Shown piece by piece: positions 18,795 through 26,828 of a DNA stretch of 64,000 bases (position 1 is its first letter; every line of letters begins with the position of its first letter). The DNA comes from Pseudomonadaceae bacterium (GTDB taxonomy: Bacteria; Pseudomonadota; Gammaproteobacteria; Pseudomonadales; Pseudomonadaceae). Below the pieces are notes generated by a model. It ran no database searches and was not told the DNA's origin. It saw nothing but the letters and a program-made list of their open reading frames with translations. The DNA lies in assembly GCA_900766265.1 (NCBI GenBank), contig CAAFUS010000018.1, forward strand, positions 248,001 to 312,000. The letters are read 5' to 3'. The position numbers and the translations under genes are program-made.

Positions 18795-20048
18795 TCAGGC
18801 ACGCGCGGCGCCGTGGGGCAGCCGCAATTCGGTCAGTGTGCCGCCATCTTCATGGTTGTACAGCTTCACTGTACCGCCGGCACGGGTCACGCTGGCCTGA
18901 CTGAGAAACAGGCCAAGGCCGAAGCCCTTGCCCTTGGTGGTGAAGAAAGGCCGGCCGATCTGCTCGGCGATCGCCAGCGGCACGCCGGCGCCGTTGTCGC
19001 GAATGGTCAGCTTGACCCATTGCGCGTCCCAGTCCAGGCGAATGTCGAGATCATCGGGACTGGCATCGGTGGCGTTGTTGAGCAGGTTGAGCAGCGCCTG
19101 GCTCAGGTCGGCCGGCGGCATCATCCGCGGAGGGCTGCCACGCCCCACGCACTGGAAACGGTAGCTGGCCTCCGGACGCATCAGGTGCCAGCGCTTGAGC
19201 ACCGCCTCGACCCATTCGCGCGCCGTCTGCTCGACGATCGCCTGGCGGCGGTCGGCCTCGGCGGCGCGTACCAGCTGCTGCAGGCTTTCCTTGCACAACT
19301 GTACCTGCGATTGCAGCAGCGCCAGATCGTCCTGCAACTGCGGCTCCTTGTGCTCCTGGCGCAGCTCCTTGAGCAACACGCTCATGGTCGCCAGCGGAGT
19401 GCCGAGTTCATGGGCGGCGCCGGCGGCCTGGGTGGCCACGGCGAGCAACTGCTGGTCACGCATGCTCTCCTCTCGACGCTGGGCCTGGTGCTGCTCCTGG
19501 CGGCGCAGCTCCTCGGCCATGCGCGCGACGAAGAAGGTGATCAAGGCCGCAGCCAGCGCAAAACTCAGCCACATGCCGTAGACCTGCATGGTGGCGCGGG
19601 CCGCCGCATCCAGGTGCAGTGGGTCGTACCACAGCAGCAGGGCGGTGTAGCCAGCCAGCGCCAGCGCCGACAGCACCATCGAATAAAGCCACGGCAGCGT
19701 CGCCGCGGCGATCGTCAGGGGCACCAGATAATAGGAGACGAAGGGGTTGGTCGAACCGCCGGTGTAGAACAGCAGCAGGCTGTGAATGATCAGGTCGAAG
19801 CCCAGGTGCGAGGCGTACTCGAGCTCGGTGACCGGCCAGGGGCCACGCAGGCGGATCGCCGTCACCAGGCACAGGCAGGCGGAAATCGCCAGGGTGATGC
19901 ACAGCGCCGTCCACGGCAGCGTCACCAGGTTCGCGACATACGCAAGCCCTACCGAGCCCGCCTGGGCGATCAGCACGAGGGAACGGATCAGCGTGAGTCT
20001 TCTGAGGTTTTGACGGCTCGCCGAAAGCAGCTGAACGGGTGCGTACAT
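18795..20048 (-). CDS. roxS: Redox sensor histidine kinase RoxS (RegB/PrrB family)
   Basis: A 417-residue membrane kinase with six N-terminal transmembrane segments, the H-box AHELGTPLATMS and the N, G1 and G2 ATP-binding boxes (NLLNNATDAS, DNGAGVP, GKGFGLGLFL). The quinone-sensing motif of RegB proteins, GGSTNPF, is present near residue 105, so it probably reads the ubiquinone pool. I chose ATG at 20048, preceded by GGAG and giving MYAPVQLLSASRQNL; the frame stays open upstream but overlaps the promoter of the divergent gene. Confidence 0.93.
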   Translation of the reverse strand: MYAPVQLLSASRQNLRRLTLIRSLVLIAQAGSVGLAYVANLVTLPWTALCITLAISACLCLVTAIRLRGPWPVTELEYASHLGFDLIIHSLLLFYTGGSTNPFVSYYLVPLTIAAATLPWLYSMVLSALALAGYTALLLWYDPLHLDAAARATMQVYGMWLSFALAAALITFFVARMAEELRRQEQHQAQRREESMRDQQLLAVATQAAGAAHELGTPLATMSVLLKELRQEHKEPQLQDDLALLQSQVQLCKESLQQLVRAAEADRRQAIVEQTAREWVEAVLKRWHLMRPEASYRFQCVGRGSPPRMMPPADLSQALLNLLNNATDASPDDLDIRLDWDAQWVKLTIRDNGAGVPLAIAEQIGRPFFTTKGKGFGLGLFLSQASVTRAGGTVKLYNHEDGGTLTELRLPHGAARA

Positions 20049-20196
20049 GGGCTCTCCAAAGGAGCGGCGAGTATAACCAAGGGCGCCAGGGGACTGCTCG
20101 GATGCGGCAACGCGCCGCATAACGAGCGTAGCCCGCTCGACCCGCCGGCCAAAGTCTGCAACGCTCTGCCGACACTCCCCACCAAGGAAACCCTCT

Positions 20197-20904
20197 ATGT
20201 ACGCAACCAGACCGTCGTTCGCCGCCCTCGGACTGCTGGCCGCAGCCACCGTCGCCCTGCCGGCGATGGCCGAGGAGCCGCGCTACAACCAGATTTCGCT
20301 GCGCGCCGAAGTCAGCAGCGAAGTAGCACATGACCGGATGCACGTGACGCTCTACAACGAGACCCAGCACAACGACCCGACACAGCTGGCCGCCGAGACC
20401 TCGAAGGTGATGAACGAAGCGCTGGCGCGTGCGCGCAAGGTCGAGGGCGTGACGGTCAGCCTCGGCAGCCGCAACAGCTACCCGGTCTACGAGGAAAAGG
20501 GCCAGCAGATCACCGCCTGGCGCGAGCGCGCGGAGCTGCGTCTGGAGGGCTCGGATTTCGCCGCACTGTCCAAGCTCACCGGCGAGCTGATGAACACCCT
20601 GAAGATGGGCAGCATGCAGTTCAGCGTCTCTGACGGCATCCGCAAGCAGAACGAGGACGCCCTGCTCAAAGACGCGATCACCGCGTTTCGCGCCCGTGCG
20701 CAACTGGCGACCGAAGCGCTGGGCGGGCGCGACTATAAGGTGGTCAGCCTGAACCTCGACAGCAATGGCTACCAGCCGGTGATGATGCGCAGCGTGGCGA
20801 TGAAGAGCAGCCGCATGGAAGACTCGATCGCGCCCGAGATCGAGGCCGGCACGCGCCAGGTGACGATGAACGCCAACGGCGTGATTGAAGTCCTGATGCC
20901 CTGA
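20197..20904 (+). CDS. SIMPL domain (DUF541) periplasmic protein
   Basis: A 235-residue exported protein with a signal peptide (cleavage likely after ...ALPAMA, residue ~24) and a SIMPL/DUF541 domain, a fold shared with BP26/OMP28-type proteins that form channel-like oligomers. The biochemical role is unknown; E. coli YggE is linked to oxidative stress tolerance. AAGGAAA precedes ATG at 20197. Divergent from roxS, as in P. aeruginosa (PA4495, from memory). A hairpin terminator follows. Confidence 0.87.
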   Translation: MYATRPSFAALGLLAAATVALPAMAEEPRYNQISLRAEVSSEVAHDRMHVTLYNETQHNDPTQLAAETSKVMNEALARARKVEGVTVSLGSRNSYPVYEEKGQQITAWRERAELRLEGSDFAALSKLTGELMNTLKMGSMQFSVSDGIRKQNEDALLKDAITAFRARAQLATEALGGRDYKVVSLNLDSNGYQPVMMRSVAMKSSRMEDSIAPEIEAGTRQVTMNANGVIEVLMP

Positions 20905-20928
20905 TCCGGCACCCGACCGGACCCTCGC

Positions 20929-20952
20929 CCGGCCTCAAAAGAGGCCGGCTTG
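20929..20952 (+). terminator. Hairpin terminator after the SIMPL gene
   Basis: Perfect 8-base stem CCGGCCTC / GAGGCCGG with an AAAA loop, 24 bases after the stop codon. It is followed only by CTTG rather than a run of T, so it may be a weak or Rho-assisted terminator. Confidence 0.55.
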
Positions 20953-21026
20953 CCAACGGCATACCTCTTGCTAGCTTCAATGAGGCCCACGAGGCTCAAC
21001 CGAAGCACAACGACAGAGGGTCCTCA

Positions 21027-22625
21027 ATGCGCACCACCGCGATAATCCCTTATCTCCTCGCTGCCGGTCTGCTCGCCGGCGCGCCGTTGGTACAGGCCGC
21101 CAATCTGGTGTTCTGCTCCGAAGGCAGTCCGGCCGGATTCGACCCGGGCCTGTACACCACCGGCACCGACTTCGATGCCGCCGCCGAAACCGTCTTCAAC
21201 CGGCTGTCGCAGTTCGAGCGCGGCGGTACCGCGGTGGAGCCCGGCCTTGCTGAAAAGTGGGATATCTCCGAGGACGGCCTGACCTACACCTTCCACCTGC
21301 GCAAGGGGGTGAAATTCCACACCACCGACTACTTCAAGCCGACCCGCGAGCTCAATGCCGACGACGTGCTGTTCACCTTCAATCGCATGCTCGACAGGGA
21401 ACACCCCTTCCGCAAGGCCTACCCCACAGAGTTCCCCTACTTCACCGACATGGGCATGGACCAGAACATCGCCCGCATCGAGAAGCTCGACGACCACATC
21501 GTGCGCTTCACCCTCAACAGCGTCGACGCGGCCTTCATCCAGAACATGGCGATGAGCTTCGCCTCGATCCACTCCGCCGAATATGCCGACCAGCTGCTCA
21601 AGGCCGGCAAGGCCGCGGAGATCAACCAGAAGCCCATCGGTACCGGCCCATTCGTGTTCGGCCGCTACCAGAAGGACGCGCAGATTCGCTACAAGGGCAA
21701 CACCGAGTACTGGAAGCCCGAGGATGTGAAGATCGACAACCTGATCTTCGCTATCAACACCGACGCCTCGGTGCGCATGCAAAAGCTGCGCGCCGGTGAA
21801 TGCCAGGTCACGCTGTTCCCGCGTCCGGCCGAACTCGAAGCGCTGAAAAAAGACCCCAAACTGAAGATGCCCGACCAGCCCGGCTTCAACCTCGGGTACC
21901 TGGCCTACAACACCGCGCACAAGCCGCTCGACAAGCTCGAGGTACGCCAGGCGCTGGACATGGCGATCAACAAGCCGGCAATCATCAACGCCGTCTACCA
22001 GGGCGCCGGGCAGCTCGCGGTCAACGGCATGCCGCCGGGCCAGTGGTCCTATGACGACACCATCAGGGACGCCCCCTTCGATCCCGAGAAGGCCAGACAT
22101 ATGCTCAGGGACGCAGGGGTCGCCGAGGGCACCGAGATCACCCTCTGGGCAATGCCGGTGCAGCGTCCCTACAACCCCAACGCGCGACTGATGGCCGAGA
22201 TGATCCAGTCCGATTGGGCAAAGATCGGCATCACGGCACGCATCGTCAGTTACGAATGGGGCGAGTACAACAAGCGCGCCAAGGCTGGCGAGCACGACAC
22301 GCTGCTGATCGGCTGGACCGGCGACAACGGCGACCCGGACAACTGGCTCAGCGTGCTCTACGGCTGCGATGCCATCGGTGGCAACAACTACAGCCGTCTG
22401 TGCGACAAGGCGTTCGACGCGCTGATCAAGAAAGCCAAGGCCATCACCGACACTGAGGAGCGCACCGAGCTGTACAAGCAGGCCCAGCATCTGCTCAAGG
22501 CCAACGTGCAGATGACACCCATCGCCCACTCGACGGTCTACCAGCCGATGAGCAACAAGGTGAAGGACTTCAAGATCAGCCCGTTCGGCATCAACTCCTT
22601 CTACGGCGTCAGCCTCGAGAAGTAG
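21027..22625 (+). CDS. Dipeptide-binding protein, DppA family (copy 1)
   Basis: Periplasmic solute-binding protein of peptide ABC transporters, 532 residues, with a signal peptide (LLAGAPLVQA, cleavage near residue 24) and the SBP family 5 architecture. Motifs include FCSEGSPAGFDPG at the mature N-terminus, FTFNRMLDREHPFRKAYP near residue 112 and IGWTGDNGDPDNWLSVLYGCD near residue 429. It corresponds by order to P. aeruginosa PA4496. It is transcribed separately from dppBCDF, with its own hairpin terminator, and is a close paralogue of the gene at 24922. No PsdR-like palindrome was found upstream. Confidence 0.92.
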   Translation: MRTTAIIPYLLAAGLLAGAPLVQAANLVFCSEGSPAGFDPGLYTTGTDFDAAAETVFNRLSQFERGGTAVEPGLAEKWDISEDGLTYTFHLRKGVKFHTTDYFKPTRELNADDVLFTFNRMLDREHPFRKAYPTEFPYFTDMGMDQNIARIEKLDDHIVRFTLNSVDAAFIQNMAMSFASIHSAEYADQLLKAGKAAEINQKPIGTGPFVFGRYQKDAQIRYKGNTEYWKPEDVKIDNLIFAINTDASVRMQKLRAGECQVTLFPRPAELEALKKDPKLKMPDQPGFNLGYLAYNTAHKPLDKLEVRQALDMAINKPAIINAVYQGAGQLAVNGMPPGQWSYDDTIRDAPFDPEKARHMLRDAGVAEGTEITLWAMPVQRPYNPNARLMAEMIQSDWAKIGITARIVSYEWGEYNKRAKAGEHDTLLIGWTGDNGDPDNWLSVLYGCDAIGGNNYSRLCDKAFDALIKKAKAITDTEERTELYKQAQHLLKANVQMTPIAHSTVYQPMSNKVKDFKISPFGINSFYGVSLEK

Positions 22626-22631
22626 CACATC

Positions 22632-22667
22632 GAGACCAGGCACCGCGTTGGGGCGGCGCCTGGTCTC
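22632..22667. terminator. Bidirectional terminator between dppA copy 1 and mdpA
   Basis: A perfect 10-base inverted repeat, GAGACCAGGC and GCCTGGTCTC, around a 16-base loop, 7 bases after the dppA stop and before the convergent peptidase gene's end. Position between convergent genes supports termination in both directions; there is no T-run. Confidence 0.6.
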
Positions 22668-22724
22668 ATCGCAGCTCACGGCCCGGTGCTCCGGCCGCCA
22701 CGGCCGCCCTCGCCAGTCTCGGTA

Positions 22725-23954
22725 TCAGCGGCCCAGGCCGAACGGGTCGTCCACGCTGTGGCTCGGTTCGGTGAACCAGCGCGGGCCGGTTTCGCTCATG
22801 TAAAAATGATCTTCCAGGCGGATGCCGAACTCGCCGGGTAGGCAGATCATCGGCTCGTTGCTCAGGCACATGCCCACATCCAGTGGTGTCTCGTCTCCGC
22901 GAACCAGATAGGGACCTTCATGGATGTCCAGGCCGATGCCGTGTCCGGTGCGATGCGGCAGGCCGGGCAACTGATAACCCGGGCCGAGGCCATCGGCTTC
23001 GAGGGACGCCCGGGCCGCCTCGTCCACCTCCTCGCAGCGGGCGCCGAGCCGGGCGGCGGCGAAGACCGCGAGCTGGGCGTCCTTTTCCATGTTCCAGAAC
23101 GCCCGCTGGCGCTCGTTCGGCTCACCGAACACGTAGCTGCGGGTGATATCCGACAGGTAGCCGTGCAGTCGACAGCCGGTGTCGATCAGCACCATGTCCC
23201 CCTGCCGCAGCGTCTGCGCATGCCTGACCCCGTGGGGAAAGGCGCTCGCCGGGCCGAACAGCACGATGCAGAAATACGAGCCGGACGCGCCGACCGCACG
23301 ATGAGCCTGGTGGATGAATTCGCTCACCTCGGTGGTGGTGATGCCTTCACGCAGGATGCTGGCGGCGGCCTTGTGGACCTCAAGGGTCATGTCCTTGGCG
23401 CGCTGCATCAGTGCGATCTCGGCCGCCGACTTGCGCTGCCGGCAGTAGCTGGTTACGACGCCGGCATCGACGAACTCGTAGCCCATCGTCAACTGGCGGA
23501 TGCCGTCGTACATGAAGAACGGCAGCGACGAACAGATCCCCACCCGTGGAGCGGCCCGACGATCGCCGACCACGCCCAGCGCCTGCAGGCGCTCGAGCAG
23601 CAGGCGATAGGGGCTCTCGTGCTCCTCCCAGAGCCGCACCGGACCTTCCACCACCTGGAAGTCGAGGATAGTGCCCTCCTCGAAGGCCGGCGCCAGGTAT
23701 TCCAGGGCGCCGTCGGCGGGCAGGATCGCACCGACCATGCGCTCGCTGGGGGTCCAGCGCACGCCGGTGAAGTATTCGAGGTTGCTTCCGGCGCCGATGA
23801 ACAGGGCGTCGATGCCGAGTTCGCGCATCCGCGCCTGGGCCCGACCGAGGCGCGCCCGGTACTCGTCCAGCGCGATCGGCCGAGCGCCCGCCGTCATGTC
23901 GCGCAGCCGCGCCAGCGCCTGTTCAGGCGTACTGCCCCCCACTCCCAAGGTCAT
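22725..23954 (-). CDS. mdpA: M24 family metallopeptidase (Xaa-Pro dipeptidase-like)
   Basis: A 409-residue pita-bread metallopeptidase, predicted to hydrolyse imported dipeptides in the cytoplasm. All five metal ligands of the M24 family are visible: Asp in LIDTGC, Asp in SDITRSY, His in TGHGIGLDIHEG, Glu in LSNEPMI and Glu in RLEDHFYM. I chose ATG at 23954 because GGAG is 8 bases upstream; TTG 23972 is another option. Its position matches P. aeruginosa PA4498 (mdpA), which is repressed by PsdR. A palindrome shared with the dppA promoter lies 36-55 bases upstream. Confidence 0.88.
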   Translation of the reverse strand: MTLGVGGSTPEQALARLRDMTAGARPIALDEYRARLGRAQARMRELGIDALFIGAGSNLEYFTGVRWTPSERMVGAILPADGALEYLAPAFEEGTILDFQVVEGPVRLWEEHESPYRLLLERLQALGVVGDRRAAPRVGICSSLPFFMYDGIRQLTMGYEFVDAGVVTSYCRQRKSAAEIALMQRAKDMTLEVHKAAASILREGITTTEVSEFIHQAHRAVGASGSYFCIVLFGPASAFPHGVRHAQTLRQGDMVLIDTGCRLHGYLSDITRSYVFGEPNERQRAFWNMEKDAQLAVFAAARLGARCEEVDEAARASLEADGLGPGYQLPGLPHRTGHGIGLDIHEGPYLVRGDETPLDVGMCLSNEPMICLPGEFGIRLEDHFYMSETGPRWFTEPSHSVDDPFGLGR

Positions 23955-23989
23955 GTGTGCCACTCCGGTCAATGTCGTTGTGCGGCCAG

Positions 23990-24009
23990 ATTTAAGTACA
24001 GCTTAAATT
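23990..24009 (-). promoter_or_regulatory. Candidate PsdR operator upstream of mdpA
   Basis: AT-rich palindrome reading AATTTAAGCTGTACTTAAAT on the minus strand, with half-sites AATTTAAG and CTTAAAT. Two related copies lie before the second dppA gene (24725 and 24756). PsdR is known to repress both mdpA and dpp in P. aeruginosa; assignment of this motif to PsdR is inference. Confidence 0.6.
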
Positions 24010-24115
24010 TTCAGGCAAAGCTTTTCTGCAAAATGATGCCACCAGCCAAGGTCGCGCCGCCTTCGCAGCGCTTCGCTCGCCGGTATACTGCCCCTTTCCC
24101 CACGGGCCGACCCCC

Positions 24116-24679
24116 ATGACTGCAGATCGCATCGGCGAACGCTTGCGCCGCTACCGGCGGGCCGCCAACAAGACGCTCAACCAGGTGGCCAGCGAGTCCG
24201 GGCTCACGGCCAGCTTCCTCTCCCAGGCCGAGCGCAACCTCACCGGCGTATCCATCTCCTCCCTTGCCAGCATCGCCAAATCCCTCGGCGTGCCGATGAA
24301 CATGCTGTTCGACCAGCCAGCGCAACCCCAGCCCGACTCACACCAGGGCGAACGGGTGCGCTACACCATCGAAGGCCAGCCGCTGGCCTACGAACGTCTG
24401 TCGAGCAGCTTTCCGGGCAACCAGATCAACGCTGTGAAGATGAGCATGCCGGTCGGCTACCAGTCCGAGCTGATTTCCCACGAGGGCGCCGAGTTCGCCT
24501 ACGTGCTTTCCGGGCGCATCGTGTACAACGTCGACGGTCGCGAATACCCGTTGGCCAGCGGCGACTCGATCCACTTCGACGCGGGCAAGGCGCACCACCT
24601 CGCGAACGTCGGAGACGAGGTTGCCGAGGTGCTGACGGTCACGACCATGGTGCTGTTCGACGATCACAGCAATCGTTAG
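24116..24679 (+). CDS. psdR: XRE-cupin regulator PsdR
   Basis: A 187-residue transcriptional regulator: N-terminal XRE-type helix-turn-helix (residues ~8-62, NQVASESGLTASFLSQAERN) and a C-terminal cupin (about 110-180, EFAYVLSGRIVYNVDGREYPL) that could bind a small ligand. It corresponds to P. aeruginosa PA4499 (PsdR), a repressor of dipeptide uptake and of the neighbouring peptidase, recurrently lost during growth on protein as carbon source. It lies between mdpA (divergent) and the second dppA (same direction), flanked by three candidate operators. Confidence 0.9.
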   Translation: MTADRIGERLRRYRRAANKTLNQVASESGLTASFLSQAERNLTGVSISSLASIAKSLGVPMNMLFDQPAQPQPDSHQGERVRYTIEGQPLAYERLSSSFPGNQINAVKMSMPVGYQSELISHEGAEFAYVLSGRIVYNVDGREYPLASGDSIHFDAGKAHHLANVGDEVAEVLTVTTMVLFDDHSNR

Positions 24680-24685
24680 TCAATT

Positions 24686-24720
24686 GCACCAAATTGACGC
24701 TCTAACGCACCAATATGACG
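24686..24720 (+). repeat. Direct repeat GCACCAA-N2-TGACG, 21 bp apart
   Basis: GCACCAAATTGACG at 24686-24699 and GCACCAATATGACG at 24707-24720, differing at two central bases and spaced exactly two helical turns apart. It starts 6 bases after the psdR stop in the dppA promoter region, so a regulator binding as two dimers on one face of the helix is plausible. The binding protein is unknown. Confidence 0.5.
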
Positions 24721-24724
24721 ACAA

Positions 24725-24745
24725 AATTTAGCAGTGCTTAATTTT
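24725..24745 (+). promoter_or_regulatory. Candidate PsdR operator 1 upstream of dppA copy 2
   Basis: AATTTAGCAGTGCTTAATTT (first 20 bases), one base shorter in the spacer than the other copies. About 180 bases upstream of the chosen dppA start and 31 bases (about three turns) from the next copy. Confidence 0.5.
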
Positions 24746-24755
24746 TGTTGACCCT

Positions 24756-24776
24756 AATTTCAGCATGACTTAATTT
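24756..24776 (+). promoter_or_regulatory. Candidate PsdR operator 2 upstream of dppA copy 2
   Basis: AATTTCAGCATGACTTAATT, which aligns base for base with the mdpA copy (AATTT, one base, AGC, three bases, ACTTAA). No clear sigma-70 boxes could be fixed by eye in the surrounding 230-base gap. Confidence 0.55.
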
Positions 24777-24921
24777 CCAGCCCAGCTTCATGCAGCCGCC
24801 AACCTGGGCTGCTGGTCCGGTAGTTCTCGTAGCGCTGGCAGGATCGTCACGCACGCGACGGCAGAAATCATGAGCGGTTACCGCCGCCCCTCAAAATTAG
24901 AAAAAACAAATGAGGTTTCGC

Positions 24922-26523
24922 ATGCGCTTGAACACCCCGATCCGGGCTTTGCTCGCGGCTGGACTGATCCTTGGCTCGCCCCTGACCCAGGCGGCCGGCA
25001 ACCTGGTGTTCTGCTCCGAAGGCAGTCCCGGCGGCTTCGATCCAGGCCAGTACACCACCGGCACCGACTTCGATGCGGCCTCCGAAACGGTCTTCAACCG
25101 CCTGGCCCAGTTCGAACGCGGCGGCACCAAGGCCGAACCGGCGCTAGCCACCGAATGGCAGGTCAGCGAGGACGGGCTCACCTACACCTTCAAGCTGCGA
25201 CCCGGCGTACGCTTCCACAGCACCGAGTACTTCCAGCCGACGCGCGACTTCAACGCCGACGACGTGCTGTTCACCTTCAATCGCATGCTCGACAGGGAAC
25301 ACCCATTCCGCAAGGCCTACCCCACCGAGTTTCCCTACTTCGTGGACATGGGTCTGGACAAGAACATCGCCAGCATCGAGAAGGTTGACGACCTGACCGT
25401 GAAGTTCGTCCTGAACAACGTGGACGCCGCCTTCATCCAGAACCTGGCAATGAACTTCGCCGCCATCCACTCCGCCGAATACGCCAACCAGCTGCTCGAA
25501 AGCGGCAAGGCCTCGGAGATCAACCAGAAGCCGATCGGCACCGGACCGTTCGTGTTCGGCCGCTACCAGAAAGACGCCCAGATCCGCTTCAAGGGCAACA
25601 AGGAGTACTGGAACCCGGACGACGTGAAGCTCGACAACCTGATCTTCGCCATCAGCACCGACGCCTCGGTGCGTGCCCAGAAGCTGCGCGCCGGCGAATG
25701 CCAGATCACCCTGAACCCGCGCCCGGCCGATCTCGAGGCGTTGCTCAAGGACCCGAACCTCAACGTCCCCACCGAGCCCGGCTACAACCTCGGCTACATC
25801 GCCTACAACGTCACCCGCGCACCGTTCGACAAGCTCGAAGTGCGCCAGGCGCTGGACATGGCGGTGAACAAGGCGTCCATCATCGAAGCGGTCTACCAGG
25901 GCGCCGGCCAGCTGGCGGTCAACGCCATGCCACCGACCCAGTGGTCCTATGACGAGACGATCGAAGACGCCGCTTACGACCCTGACAAGGCCCGAGAGAT
26001 GCTCCGGGCCGCCGGTGTCGCCGACGGCACCGAGATCACCCTGTGGGCGATGCCGGTACAGCGCCCCTACAACCCCAACGCCAAGCTGATGGCCGAGATG
26101 CTCCAGGCCGACTGGGCCAAGGTCGGCATCAAGGCACGCATCGTCAGCTACGAATGGGGCGAATACATCAAGCGCGCCCACGCCGGCGAGCACGACGCCA
26201 TGCTGATCGGCTGGACCGGCGACAACGGCGACCCGGACAACTGGCTCGGCACGCTCTATGGCTGCGATTCGGTGGACGGCAACAACTTTTCCAAGTGGTG
26301 CGACCCCGAATACGACGAGCTGGTCACGGCCGCCAAGCGCGTCACCGATCAGGCCGAGCGCACGGCGCTCTACGTCAAGGCCCAGCATCGCCTCAAGCAA
26401 CAGGTCCCGATCACTCCAATCGCGCATTCGACGGTGTACCAGCCGATGCGTAAAAGCGTGAAGGGCTTCGAGATCAGCCCCTTCGGTCGAAACTCCTTCT
26501 ACGGGGTCGAGAACACCCGTTGA
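24922..26523 (+). CDS. Dipeptide-binding protein, DppA family (copy 2)
   Basis: Periplasmic family-5 solute-binding protein, 533 residues, with a signal peptide ending near SPLTQA and mature N-terminus NLVFCSEGSPGGFDPG. It is very similar to the gene at 21027 along its whole length (for instance IGWTGDNGDPDNWLGTLYGCD). ATG at 24922 has GAGG 6 bases upstream; ATG at 24910 has no ribosome-binding site. Corresponds in position to PA4500 (dppA3). It probably feeds the DppBCDF permease downstream, with regulation by PsdR through the motifs upstream. Confidence 0.92.
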   Translation: MRLNTPIRALLAAGLILGSPLTQAAGNLVFCSEGSPGGFDPGQYTTGTDFDAASETVFNRLAQFERGGTKAEPALATEWQVSEDGLTYTFKLRPGVRFHSTEYFQPTRDFNADDVLFTFNRMLDREHPFRKAYPTEFPYFVDMGLDKNIASIEKVDDLTVKFVLNNVDAAFIQNLAMNFAAIHSAEYANQLLESGKASEINQKPIGTGPFVFGRYQKDAQIRFKGNKEYWNPDDVKLDNLIFAISTDASVRAQKLRAGECQITLNPRPADLEALLKDPNLNVPTEPGYNLGYIAYNVTRAPFDKLEVRQALDMAVNKASIIEAVYQGAGQLAVNAMPPTQWSYDETIEDAAYDPDKAREMLRAAGVADGTEITLWAMPVQRPYNPNAKLMAEMLQADWAKVGIKARIVSYEWGEYIKRAHAGEHDAMLIGWTGDNGDPDNWLGTLYGCDSVDGNNFSKWCDPEYDELVTAAKRVTDQAERTALYVKAQHRLKQQVPITPIAHSTVYQPMRKSVKGFEISPFGRNSFYGVENTR

Positions 26524-26530
26524 ACCCTGC

Positions 26531-26555
26531 GGTGGGCGGCCTCCAACCGCTCACC
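26531..26555 (+). terminator. Imperfect hairpin after dppA copy 2
   Basis: GGTGGGCGG pairs with CCGCTCACC (one G-T/A position) around a 7-base loop, starting 8 bases after the dppA stop. No T-run follows, so it may pause rather than stop transcription toward dppB. Confidence 0.4.
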
Positions 26556-26623
26556 GCCACCTGCGCATGCCATAACAAGGCGGCTTTCCGCGCTGCCGGC
26601 ATGAGTGTTTCAGCGAACGCCAC

Positions 26624-26772
26624 CATGAGTACGGCATCACCGGCGGCTACGAGGTACAGGCGGCGTACTGAAGAACAGCGCCTTCAAGCTGATGTATACG
26701 TGAGCACGGGCCCGCTCGACGGCAGCGTCGACGATGCGCATCGTCAGTACCTTCCCGTTTAACCTGCTCTGA
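26624..26772 (+). pseudogene. C-terminal remnant of an outer-membrane porin (OprD/OpdP type)
   Basis: No intact gene lies between 26524 and 26828. Translating across frames gives a consistent beta-barrel C-terminus: HEYGITGGYEVQAAY then a stop (frame 1), KNSAFKLMY (frame 2), STGPLDGSVDDA (a third reading), and MRIVSTFPFNLL followed by TGA at 26770, with alternating hydrophobic residues and a terminal aromatic/hydrophobic strand. In P. aeruginosa the peptide porin gene opdP (PA4501) sits at this very place between dppA genes. I read this as a decayed porin with frameshifts and a lost 5' part; similarity to OprD is judged by eye. Confidence 0.5.
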
Positions 26773-26828
26773 TCGCGACGGGCCGGACGCAGCCCCGGGT
26801 TGCGACCGGCCCCGCCAGGAGAGTTTCC

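Noticed and set aside
24686..24720. NtrC binding sites and a sigma-54 promoter for dppA.
   Set aside because: GCACCA half-sites are present only as direct repeats and the nearby TGGCAGG string lacks a correctly spaced GC at -12.
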